From contig OX327711.1 of assembly GCA_946807835.1 (NCBI GenBank), forward strand, positions 17,581,501 to 17,645,500: a DNA stretch of 64,000 nucleotides, written 5' to 3'. A program made the translations under genes and the position numbers. The DNA comes from Ailanthus altissimus (lineage: Eukaryota; Streptophyta; Magnoliopsida; Sapindales; Simaroubaceae). Below are positions 23,542 through 35,500 of the stretch, piece after piece. Numbering within the stretch: position 1 is the stretch's first letter; every line of letters starts with the position of its first letter. The notes under the pieces were generated by a model, which saw only the letters and a list, made by a program, of their open reading frames with translations, did no database searches and was not told where the DNA came from.

Positions 23542-25158
23542 ATGGACCAAATCCAGCACAAGTTCATCAAAGTACAAGGACTGAACCATCACATAGCTGA
23601 ATCTGGGACAGGTTGTGTCAGTCATCATCAGTCTTTAATATGCACTGGCCACCGCACTTTGTAATCATGCACCCACCCACCAATTAAATTTTACTAAAAC
23701 ACCGTTCATTTGCTTTGATAATGCAGGTCCTAATGTGGTGGTGTTCTTGCATGGATTCCCGGAGATATGGTACTCTTGGCGCCATCAGATGGTAGCTGTG
23801 GCCAGTGCTGGCTTCAGGACTATAGCCCCTGATTATAGAGGCTACGGCCTTTCTGACCCACCTGCTGAACCTGAGAAGGCATCCTATAAAGATATTTTAA
23901 GCGATCTCCTAGCCATCTTGGATCACCTTGGACTTACTAAGGTATTTAACCCCATATTGTTTCTTAAAAAGAAACAATTAGTTTATTCTAGTGTGCCTTC
24001 ATCAATCAATAGTTCAATTGTAAATTGATTAGTAGGATGTTCCTCACAGACAGGTTTGATTCTGCTTTTATATCTAGTTATTCAAATCCCCTTCATCTAG
24101 AAATGGAAATGTCTGTATATTAATGTGTCAGATATGATGTATTGAGCCGAAGAAATGGCTTTATTTAAGAATAATCATTGATTGTGAATGATTTTACTCT
24201 CTCAAATATATAGGTTTCTCTTGTCGCAAAAGACTTTGGAGCCCGGATCGCATACCTGTTTGCACTTATGCACCCAGAGAGGGTCTCTGGAATTATAACA
24301 TTGGGAGTACCATATCTACCTCCAGGTCCCGTTGAATTCCATAAATACCTTCCTGAAGGTTTTTACATGTCAAGATGGCAGGTATTCTTGCAGATTCATT
24401 GCTAAATTAAGTACATAGTAATAGATAAATAATATGATTCCTTAGCGTTTGATCAGGAACCTGGACGAGCAGAAGCTGATTTTGGCCGCCTTGATGCCAA
24501 GACAGTTGTAAGGAACATTTACATCCTCCTCTCCAGGAGTGAAATACCAATAGCATCTGAAAACCAGGAGATCATGGATTTAGTTGATGCTTCTACTCCT
24601 CTCCCACATTGGTTCACAGAGGAAGATCTTGAAGCATATGGAGCCTTGTATGAGAAGTCTGGATTTCGAACTGCACTGCAAGTTCCATATAGGTAATAGC
24701 TTGATCCCACTTAGTGAATGGCTTGTATATTACACTGTATAGCAGTTCGTGGTTCTGTTTCCGCCGTCAATATCTTCTGTCATTACCTTGTAGTATGTCA
24801 CCATGTGCTGCTACTTAACAATGTTGCAGATTGTTGCTGTCTATTGCTCCAGAGCATCGCACATTAACCGTCACTTATTTCACATATTGAGTTGATTTTG
24901 TAATTTTCTAGGTCAATGAACGAAGAGTTCAACATAGCAGATGTAATTGTTAAAAATCCAGCACTATTGATCATGGGTGACAAAGATTATTCCCTTAAGT
25001 TTCCAGGGATTGAGGACTTCATAAGAAGCGGCAAGGTGAAAGACTTTGTCCCTAATTTGGAGATCATATATTCGCCTGAAGGGAGCCATTATGTTCAAGA
25101 GCAATCACCTGAAGAGGTGAATCAGCTAATCCTCACCTTCCTCAATAAACATATATGA
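23542..25158 (+). CDS. Soluble epoxide hydrolase-like alpha/beta-hydrolase (EH-B), 5 exons, 311 aa
   Basis: Exons are 23542-23611, 23727-23941, 24214-24381, 24457-24692 and 24912-25158 (936 nt). Every exon length equals that of EH-A, and the introns are also close in sequence, so this is a recent tandem duplicate. All catalytic positions are kept: HGFPE 32-36, nucleophile Asp102 (AKDFG), Tyr146 (GFYMSRW), Tyr229, Asp255 and His289. Changes from EH-A include Phe257 to Ser right after the acid motif (GDKDYSLKF), His283 to Tyr and Phe290 to Tyr next to the catalytic His. These could alter substrate fit. Expected to be a cytosolic epoxide-opening hydrolase; the substrate is unknown. Confidence 0.95.
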
Positions 25159-25789
25159 TTGGCAAGGCTTCGTTGAAGTATGTCTAAGGATTTACTTAGG
25201 TTTATATGAGTCCTTCAGAATAATGTTGGTGTTACCTGAATAATTAGTGTGTCATTTAGTATTGGGAAAATGTATGTTCTTTCTATGTATGTCGTGTAAT
25301 GGATATTTTCAGTTGCTATAGAGTGTGCTATTTTAAACAAAATGGACAGCCTTCAATGGTTCTTGAAGTGATTTCATGCTTTTTTCATGGTGATCATGAG
25401 GTGCGTTTGAATTTGCTCAAATTTTAAATGCGATGTGATATATTGAATGGGATGGCAGAGCTTCTTGTTCCAAAAATTAACAATGTTTTTGAAATTCATG
25501 AATGTATTGTGACTGGTAAGCACAAGAATACTGAGAAAAACCTGCAAAAAAAAAGGGGGGGGGGGGGGGGGGGCATTGGGTGTGTGGAGTGAAGAGTGAG
25601 AGAGCTTATGCATCTCGGAAACATCTTACAACTCCAATTGAGAATCTCTAATTGGACCCTTCAAAAGTTTGAACATGTTATTTCGTGGCCTGGTCCCGGT
25701 GCATCACAAGGTATTCTAAAAATTTATGTATCTTGAAAATTTTAACTCGAGAAAATAAATATTGATACTGATTGTCATACTTTAATTAA
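25159..25789. other. 3' flank of EH-B with a 19-base G run
   Basis: Homologous to the 3' flank of EH-A. At 25555-25573 there is a run of about 19 G preceded by nine A. EH-A has no such run in the matching place. It could be a real, unstable homopolymer or an assembly artefact. No gene. Confidence 0.6.
25555..25573. repeat. Poly-G tract, about 19 bases
   Basis: Uninterrupted G following an A run. Such tracts are rare in plant DNA, can fold into quadruplexes and are prone to length error in sequencing. Confidence 0.85.
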
Positions 25790-27210
25790 AAAATGATTGA
25801 TACTTAAATTTATAAGTAGGACAGTTTCTTCACCTATCAAATTAGCCTTTTAAATTAGATACCTAAATCTTATGCTTCCACTTTATAAGTTTTAAAGCCT
25901 TTAATAAGTGATATCAAAGACAGATTCTGGTAATCGAAATGTGACTAAACTTATTATAGAATGAAAGGGTCGATGTTGGGCCACCACTAGCTGAGATTTC
26001 GTATGTGGATAGACTCATTGTCGAATGACAGAGCCAGTGTTGGGCCACCACTGACGGAGATTTCATTCGATGGGGGTTTACAACTAAGATGATCCCTCCA
26101 TTTATTAGGCTAGTCTTTTGGATTGAACACTTGGATCTTAAACTTCTCCTTTATAAGCTCAAAGCTCCACAACAAGTGGTATCTAAGCCAAACTTAGTAA
26201 AATGATTTGGTTGTTTTACATTTAAGTGAGTTGGTTTTCCCATATTAACTAGAAGGGTTGATACTTTAGTTTGTAAGTAGGATGGTCCCTCCACTTATTA
26301 GACTAATTTTTTAAATTAGACACCTGAATTTTAGGCTTGACCTTATAAGCCTAAGGACTTCCAATAAGTGATATCAAAGTCAAATCATAGTAGTCAGAAT
26401 GTGGATTGACTCACAGTCAAATGAAATAGCTAGTATTAGTCTTTCACCAATGGAAGTTTCGTTAAAGATGGATTATTGAGTAAGTTAATTATCTCACATT
26501 AACTAGAAAAGAGTTTATACTTGGGTTTATAAATAGGATGGTCCCTCTACCTACCAAGCAAGTTTTTTAAATTTGACACCTGAATCCTAAGTTTCTCCTT
26601 GTAAGCCCAAAGTCCCCTAACAAGTGGTATCAGAGATAGACCTTAGTAGTCATAATGTGAATGGACTCATTGTCAAATGAAAGAGCTAGTGTTGATCCTT
26701 CAATAGTGGAGGTTTTGTTTAAGGGAAAATTGTTGAGTAAGTTGGTTATCTTACATTGGCAAGAAAAATGGTTGATATTTGAGTTTATAAATATGATGGT
26801 TTCTCCACCTATCGGGCTAGTCTTTTAAGTTGAACATTTAGATCCTATATTTCTACTTTATAAACTCAAAGACCCCACCGACGAAGGTTTTATTTAAGAA
26901 ATGATTATTAAGTGAGTTGGTTATCTCACGTTAGCAAGAAAATTGTTGATACTTAGGTGTATAAGTAAAATGGTCCCTCTATCTATGAGACTAGTTTTTT
27001 GAGTTGGACACTTAAATCTTATACTTTCACCTTATAAGTCCAAAATTCCGCTTCCACTTTATAAGTCCAAAACCTTCACCGACGGAGATTTTGTTTAAGA
27101 AAGAATTATTGAGTAAGTTAGTTATTTAACATTAGTAAAAAAGTGATTGATACTTTGATATATAAGTAGAATGGTCCCTCTATCTACCACTACCAGTCTA
27201 ATACTTTGAA
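25790..27210. repeat. Array of about seven diverged 175-290-bp repeats
   Basis: A phrase of the form TTGATACTT..TTATAAGTAGGATGGTCCCTCCACCTAT recurs near 25797, 26075, 26258, 26512, 26773, 26947 and 27148. Each is followed by GACACCTGAATCTTA, CCTTATAAGCCCAAAG and, in several units, AAGTGGTATCAGAG. Copies are well diverged and spacing varies. No open frame runs through. It is a decayed tandem array, perhaps spread from one retrotransposon-related unit, lying between EH-B and EH-C. Confidence 0.75.
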
Positions 27211-27480
27211 TTAAACACTTGAATCATATGTTATTGCATTATTCAATATTAAAGCCAGAAAGAGTAAAAAAAAAGACCTCCATTATGCACGGAGCTTTTG
27301 TATATGTCGGGGTGATTGTAGAAGAAGTTGAAATTCCTAATTCCTAATTATGAATGGTCTTGGTCAACTGCTAAAAAACATCTAGTAGCCTGATTGCAAC
27401 AAGGGAACTGAACTAGGGCCCACAATATTACTTCCAATTTCCAGCATTATAAAGAAATGATTTCAAAGTTATCTACGGTC

Positions 27481-27488
27481 TATAAATA
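27481..27488 (+). promoter_or_regulatory. TATA box of EH-C
   Basis: TATAAATA lies 47 bases before the EH-C ATG, which would place transcription start near 27512 and give a leader of about 25 bases. Confidence 0.55.
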
Positions 27489-27534
27489 CTTACAAGCAAT
27501 GATCGGTCAACTCTCTCATTCTCTCTTTCTAACA

Positions 27535-29017
27535 ATGGATCAGATACAACGCAAGTACATTGATATAAGAGGAGTGAAGCTTCACATTGCTGAGATTGGA
27601 ACTGGTTACATATTGGCATCTATATTCATCTCCTCAAAACAGTTCTTTCACTTCATCTTCTTTCAATAACTTTTACTGTTTCTCTGCTCTGCAGGTCCTA
27701 GAGTGGTAATATTTTTACATGGGTTCCCAGAAATATGGTATTCCTGGAGATACCAAATGGTTGCAGTGGCTGAAGCCGGATATCGTGCAATAGCGCCCGA
27801 TTTAAGAGGCTATGGTTATTCCGAACATCACCCAAATCCTGAAAAGGCATCCTTCAATGACTTTGTGGAAGACACTGTTGCTATTCTTGATTCTTTTCAG
27901 ATTGACAAGGTATCGTATGATCATACCCTATATTTTACAAGATCTTATCGATAATGTCATCAGCTCTATGATGAATGCTTTCAACTATGGATTATGAGCA
28001 ACTAAAATGAAGATGGTGACAGGCTTTCCTTGTGGGAAAAGATTTCGGATCATGGCCTGTTTACTTGCTATCACTTCTTCATCCTACAAGGGTTGCTGGA
28101 ATTGTATCATTGGGTGTCCCATTCTTCATTCCTAGGCCTCACCTATACCGGGAACTTCCTGAAGGCTTCTACATCTTCAGGTGGAAGGTACTTGATTCTT
28201 GTGCCATATATATATATAGTCATTATCCAGTGAGGACATTGCAGACTTGTACATAGTTCTTAGCAATTCAGAGACAAATTAGAATATGAACTGTTTGATG
28301 CCGATGCATCGATCGTTCATTGTTATTTTCCTGATATTTATGTTGCTGAAAACTTGGGTTAGTATATATTATGTAACATGAATCCTGTCCAGGAACCTGG
28401 ACGAGCTGAAGCTGACTTTAGCCGATTTGATGTGAAAACTGTCTGGAAAAACATCTATATTCTCTTCTCAAGAAGTGAAATCCCAATAGCAGAGAAAGAT
28501 AAGGAGATTATGGATTTGGTGGATCCATCTAGCTCTCCACCGCCATGGCTGACTAATGAAGAGATTGATATTTATACAACATCGTATGAACATTCCGGGT
28601 TTAATTCTCCAATGCTAGTTCCTTACAAGTAAGAGTTCACTCGAGGATTCTAATCAACTTCCTCCATTTAGTCTTTGCTTAATCTCCCTTTCTAGCCTGT
28701 GCAAATACGAACACTACCAAATGCTTAATACAATTCTATTTCTTCATTCTTGTAGGGCACTGCATCTGCGCGAAGAGCCCACAATCAGCAATCCAAGAGT
28801 TGAAGTTCCAGTGCTGCTAATATTGGGTGGGAAAGACTACTTTCTCAAATTTCCAGGGATTGAAAAATACATCACTAGTGGAGAAGTCAAAGAGTATGTG
28901 GTCGATTTAGAGATAAAGTTCTTGGATAATGGAACCCATTTTATTCAGGAGCAATTCCCAGATCAAGTGAATGGCCTCATCATCAGCTTCATTAATAAGG
29001 TGTCCGATCAAGATTGA
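27535..29017 (+). CDS. Soluble epoxide hydrolase-like alpha/beta-hydrolase (EH-C), 5 exons, 315 aa
   Basis: Exons are 27535-27604, 27695-27909, 28023-28187, 28393-28628 and 28756-29017 (948 nt, GT-AG, in phase). Exon structure matches EH-A and EH-B, but exon 3 is one codon shorter and exon 5 five codons longer, ending KVSDQD. The protein is clearly diverged from the other two. Catalytic residues are present: HGFPE 32-36, nucleophile Asp102 (LVGKDFGSW), Tyr145 (GFYIFRW), Tyr228 (VPYK), Asp256 (GGKDYFLKF) and His290 (GTHFIQEQ). It keeps the K-D-F-G elbow. Predicted cytosolic epoxide hydrolase of unknown substrate. Its 3' end faces WAPL, 580 bases away. Confidence 0.95.
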
Positions 29018-29596
29018 AAACTGGCTCTGGCTCACCGAGGCATCCACGGATGATGGAGATCTTTTAAATTCATAGGAAATGGTATCTCGCAAAGTGAATA
29101 TCATCTTCGATTAATATTTATATACACGTAATTAACAAATAATGTAAGCGGCCAATGAAGCATATCAGAAAACTCAGCAAGAGGATTCATTTCTTTTGCT
29201 TTTCAGCTGTTGATTAAAGAGTCAAACATGTTAATCGCTTGCTTGACTTGGTTGTCAAACTTCCCCAAGAGATCCACAAGGTAATCGTGACACTTTATAC
29301 AAAATATGAAAATTGAAAACGCATTACAACAGTCTATATATATAGACGGTGCACATAGGAAAACAAATTCATTACCCTAATCATTTTCGTATACATGCAT
29401 GCCAACCTACATCAAGATGATGCAACCAAAAGAAAAAGCTACAAAGAATAGTGTAGAAATCACAAAAAGAAAAAGCTATGTGGAGAAAACCAAAACAAAG
29501 GGGCCAGTTTAATATGATGCGCAGCAGCAAGAAGAACAAACAGCTATCTAAGGGAAAGGATGAGGCTGTACACAAAATCTCCATTTCTCAGAGTTC
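29018..29596. other. Convergent 3' region between EH-C and WAPL
   Basis: It must contain both 3' untranslated regions and polyadenylation sites. No coding frame is supported; the short open frames here are shadows. A TATATATA run lies near 29336. Overlapping antisense transcripts are possible but not shown. Confidence 0.5.
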
Positions 29597-32494
29597 TCAT
29601 GGCACTCTGCATGATTCGATTACTTCACTCACAGCTTTATGCGTCTCCGGTGAGATCATGTTTAGTGACAGATGAAATGCCTGAAGAGGTTACCCCCCAA
29701 AAAAATATATTAGATGACTTTACAAGATAAACCGAGTAAATTTGCTTTGATGAAGGCATCATGCACCATGTTCAGTGGTCTATAGCTGCAAGGAATTAAG
29801 TTTTTTTTTAGTGTCATTGCACAAAGTTTGAATACAACTGCAAATGCACATACCACAAATCTATCCAGCACAGGTACCAGAGTTGACAGGTTGTGATTTG
29901 GGAGACATTCAGCAATTGCAGCACGTATACTCATGCTGTTAATGGTAAATAGAATATTAATTTTCAGTAAATTCAAAAAAGGAAAAGAAGAAAAGAAATT
30001 GACAGGACAAGGGGAAACCTTTCAGTAGAAAGAAAGGCTAGCAGCAGGGCCGCATACGCTTCCACAATCATCTTCTCTGCTTCTTTTTCCCCTTCTAGCA
30101 ACATTGCCTCATCATTCTGTATGCAAAACATTGCAGTATTTAGACAATGTCAGTTACAATAACTTACCTCAGCTTGATAGTAAGAAATTAAAGTGCAGTT
30201 GAGTTTAATTAAACTCTTCTGTTTGCAAAAAAAATATCAGCCGACAGATAAAAAGCTGATAAAAAATATTCAGTGTATTGCAAACAGAATGCAGAACCAT
30301 CACAAGAATTTCAGTGAGTCCTCAATTGCAACTCTCTAGTGCCAATTTGCATCATCACACTCAATGAAACTGCAAAATTCCATTAAATAATGAGAAGTCA
30401 CTCACCAGCGGCCCTACATCTTCCCCAGCTGCATCACCTGCCCCTCGGTTAGCAAGAAAGATGGAACACAGTAACAGAATTACATTCCTGTGACTCTCTT
30501 CTTCTAATCCCTCTGAATTAGGTAATGGGACTCTGACAGCTGCAAGCCGTGATCTGCAGTACCTTACCGTAAATTTTAATTAAAAAAATATATAGACATA
30601 TGCTTTGTTATGCATGAGCAATTATAATTATGCAAGGCATCAAAAGCCGAAAATCTCACTTTTTAGCCTTATATACAGAGTTTTCAATGTGCATAAATTT
30701 AAGATTTTAAATAACATATAAATCTAAATTTAAAACTTTAGGAGACTAAGATAAATGAAGCTCTACTACCAGAAAAAGCAGAACGAACTTTAGTTTAAAC
30801 AAAATCAGACCAATAATTCATAGTGCCGTGGCCAAACAGCTTCATATGAACTACACCTGCAGTAAGAGGATGGATATTAAGAAGTAATATTGACCTGTTG
30901 TGTCCATCCTTCTCGACCAAGTTCACAAGCAGCCCCAATATAGCAACAAGAAAATCTAACTCTTGATCAGTCAAATGTCTGTCATCCTTATGGTCAGACC
31001 CAAAACCATCATTGGAAGGAGACAACGATGAGTTGAATGAGGGGAAGTGGCTGGCAATCAGGAAAGACATGGTCTCCAGCCCTCCACACGCAGCTATTTG
31101 CTGGCAGCCAACAGGGTTGTCATTTGTTAAATTCATTAGAACCTGCCCACAAGTTTATACCCACATGTTAATTGAGTTAACCATCAGCACAACAAATAAT
31201 GCAATAATGGGACATAAAAAGATTTTATTACTGGCAAGGCAATGTTATGTTGTCTATAAAATTGTAGAGGCCAACCAAAAACTACAAAATTTGACAAAAT
31301 ATAAAAAATTTATAAATAGTAAGTACCTTGACAGCCGTAAGAAGGCAATCAGCTAAAAGGGTTGAATTCTCTTTGTCACCGGCAAGTGAGCGTGAGCTTT
31401 CTTGAGAAACTAGATATTCCCTATTACTTGATTGCTGGTGATTTTCCCTGTTATTCACTTGATGTTGACAATTTTCTCTATTACTTAATTCTTGTTGGCT
31501 CATTATTGTTTCATATTGACACCCATCTTCAAAAGCTCTGTACATGATCCCACTTTGTTTAGTCCGTGACTTTTTTTGTTTCTGAGATAGCAAGTCCCAC
31601 TTTGAGGGCTCAAAATCATCTTCACAAAATGCGTAAGGATCTTCACTATCCTCAAAAACTCCAAACTTCTCATCTTTTCTATTGTTTGATCTCTCTACAA
31701 GACAAAAGTTTGACCTTGTACCATTACTATTTAGAGGTGCTGCACTACCCAAACTCCTTAACATTCCACTACATGAACTGGACAGTGAAGAATGGGATCT
31801 CGTTTTCAGAAAGCAATTGTCATTCACAGATGTAGAGGTAGTTTCAGAATTGGATTCAGAATGACCCAAATGGTCCGTGAATGACCACAGACTGTTCTCA
31901 GATATATTCAAGCTCTTCTCAGAATTGGATTCAGAACTGATAAGTACAACCTCATGGCTGACAGCTGCAAATTTAATAGGAACAATAAATGTTAGAGAAA
32001 GAAAGAATGAAAGGTTGCCACATCTGTTGCATTGTAAAAGGTGTAGGCTGGAGCACCAAGTACCTTTACAATCAGCAATCAAATTCAATTCAGATGCACA
32101 ACCAGTCCCATTTCGATCCAAAATATTATACACTTGTCCATCAGCCAAGGAGGAGGATGAACTTCTAGGTAGATGAAGATCTAGAAGTCAAACGGAAATA
32201 AATCGTCACTAAGGGCAGGTGTAGTATTCTCTAAATCACAGAAAGAAATGCATGAACCAATACTGTAACATATCAATTGAGAAGTAAAGCAACCAAATAA
32301 TGAGATTCAAAAGCAATGTGCATGCACTGGTTAGAATTTACTTTGAAAGTGTCATGACTGTCTGATGAAGAAAAGAGACACTGCTGATTATACTTATACT
32401 CCTTTCTCTAGTAAAAGAAAAAAGGTCTATTCATGTGTATTTTATAAAATAAATATGCATGCACATACATATTTAATACATATATGTAAGTGTA

Positions 32495-32527
<33 letters not shown>

Positions 32528-35500
32528 TATATATAAAAATAATAGACTTGCAATCTTTCGCCTAAATCAACAAAGATAATATGAGCCTTTCAAGAGAAGC
32601 AGTAAATGGTTATTAAATCATTTCATAATTACTTTTGAGAAGTGACTCCCTACCTACTAAAAATGGCTATAAAGTGGGTTAATTATTTAAGAATTGCCTT
32701 TCCAATTGTTTCCCAAGCAAATAATGAATCTGAGTGTATACGAAAAGTGATTTCCAACTTTTCAAGAGAAATCCTAAATCATGAGCTAGTGTAGATACTT
32801 TCTACATGACAAAAGAAAAGGATAAAGGCCAAACAGATATCCAAAAATAATCCTCTTCACCTGACAGAATCTTGATGACACTCATAACAAGATCCATAAA
32901 AGACAGCTGGCATTTACGTGAATCCAAGTTCCCTTTCATTCCAAGCAAATGACTCTACATCACAAAAAAAAAAGAATAGTAAATAAAAGATTGAAATGAA
33001 AAGTAAACTATTCTGGCAGTTCTAGATTTTGCAACAGGATTGGTAGGGGGAAATTCTTACCTGGTTATCTTTACTTAGGAAAGTACCATTTTCCATGATT
33101 TTCAAACATTTTAAAAGCAATATGAGGCTCTGCGGATCCAGGTCATGTTTCCCCTCCTGCATAGAAGGAGAACTATGTCCTACCCAACCCTGCATCACAA
33201 TTATCTATGCCTTTAAAGGAACTTCTTAAAAAAGCAAGAAAATTTCATTCAATAAACTTCCAGTAAGAAGCTCACAGAGACTACAATAAATCTGTATAAT
33301 TGATAACCAAGGGAACAAAGTTCCAACTGGAAAATGATGATGATGAAACAAAAAAGAAAAGGAATAAACCATTATACATAGCCAAACACACAAACAAAAA
33401 AGAATATAAAAAAAATTAAGAAAAAAAGGTTTTTAGGCAGCATAATTGTTGCATCTGAGTACATTGATAGCGGATAACAACGACTCCACAACTAAAATTA
33501 GGGAAAAACATTTTGCTGAGATAGCAGATGACCTCTCTCTCTCACACACTCACTCTAATGATTGGACAGCTATCATGAGACAAGTAAATATGCAAAGGCC
33601 TCCTTCCCATCTCTCCACCTCCCCCCCTCCTCCTCAATGCACGCAATGATTGACAAACTGATTCACAAATATTGTTGGGAATCATAAAAACTTCTCATAA
33701 GTTGAACCATTATGACCCCTAAACCTTCTTTCATCTGAGGCATTACACTCCAAAAATAATAAGAAACAGACAATGAGATAAAACTAGCATACAGGCTCAC
33801 ACCTCCATAACAGAATAACAATTCATGATGACCTCAAAGACGCAATCAAGTCCTCCCAGCTCTCTTAGTTTTTCCTTGAAGTTGCCCCCAGCCTTCTTCA
33901 CTGTGCCAGTGGTGTCTGTCAGACACAAATGACAAAAAGATTAAATAAATAAGCAATCAGTAAAGACTAGAACAGGAAAACAAAAACTCGATATAAAATG
34001 CATTCAGTTTATCTGTAACTACATAAACATACAAGTTTTTCTGAGAACCACACAGACATATGTAAATGTAATATATGCATTCATAGCTATATTTTTTGCT
34101 ATATTCCAACAAAAGCAGAAAGATAATTAATTGATTTAATATGAAAATAAATACTAGATGCCCAAACATCAATAATCAGCTGTATAGAGACACTATGCAA
34201 AAATTAATGAGAAGATCTAAACACAGTTCAGGGAAGTTTGTTACAAGTTTTGCAATATGCAAAGAATCAAGCAGATAGCATGCCTCAAATTATTTTTCAA
34301 AAAATAGATGCAGAATATATCCAAAACTAAACTAAACATATGCAGCAGGGCAAACAAGCCATTGGAATTAGCAAAGGAAAAAATAATAATTAAGATAAAA
34401 GGCCATATCCAATGCAAAAGGTACCAAATTTAGGAGAGGAAGACATGTCAAACAAAGGAAAGAAACAACTTTGCAGTTCCATGCAAATGAAATTTACAAT
34501 TCAGTTGCCAGTAAACAAAAACTACAAAAGCATAAGCCATTGACAAGCACTTAACATAAAAATGCCACAAATTTCAATTTATATAGCTAATCTTCCCCAT
34601 TAAACCAATTCAGCACATCTACTATTCACCAAAATGCTAAGACTATCCAACCATATACGACCTGACCTTTGCAAGTCGAACGTGGCAATCCATGTTAAAA
34701 CACAAAACTATGAGCATCTTAAATAGATAGCAGCAGGGATGACTTCCCACAGTACCTTCAAGAGAAATTTTAGATAAGCAAGCTTTCTCCATGGTTAACA
34801 ACGCCACCCATTTTGCACTTAACTCTGGCCTCTGAATTCCATCATTGTCTCCACAGCTTGACTGCATTTCCTTGCAACCAACAAGGATTTCCCGAACTTT
34901 GGAAAAAATGGCAGAAGAACTTGAATCTAAAGTTCTAGTCGTCTCTCGTATGATGTCAGCATCCATGCGTAATGCCAAAAGTTTAGAACCTATTTTTCGT
35001 CCTTTCTCTTCAGCAGCAGTCACTACAACTGGCTTCAACAATTTTATTAGAAAACGAATGCAGCTGTGTGACTCCAAGAGGTAATCGTCTTGCCCCTGAT
35101 ATATTAAAATTCAAGCACACCATTAAAGTAGTACACCGGGAACAAAACGTGTACAGGAAAGACGTTGGCAATTTGAATTTACACAAAAGATTGATCATTT
35201 GGATGGACAAGCCTATTGATTCATTTGGATCAACAAGCCTTGTCCAAAACTAAGAATCTATGGAATTCCAATCTATGACTCTATGCATGAAATTCTACTT
35301 CATCTGTAAATCTTATGGAGAATCTCCCACGTATATAAAAAGGTAACCATATAAATATAATCTCTTGACATGATTTGAGACAAGTGAAAGTTATTGTATC
35401 ATGCGATAGTTCTGTTTGTATTTCGAAACATCAGTGAAAATGGTACATTGAGTATCTATTTGCTTTCGAGTATGATTAGGGACAGTTCAAATTATGCAGA

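Noticed and set aside
25790..27210. CRISPR-like array
   Set aside because: Units are long, diverged and unevenly spaced, in a plant nuclear context; not a CRISPR array.
31012..31356. 114-aa + strand frame
   Set aside because: Antisense shadow of WAPL exon 9 and its intron.
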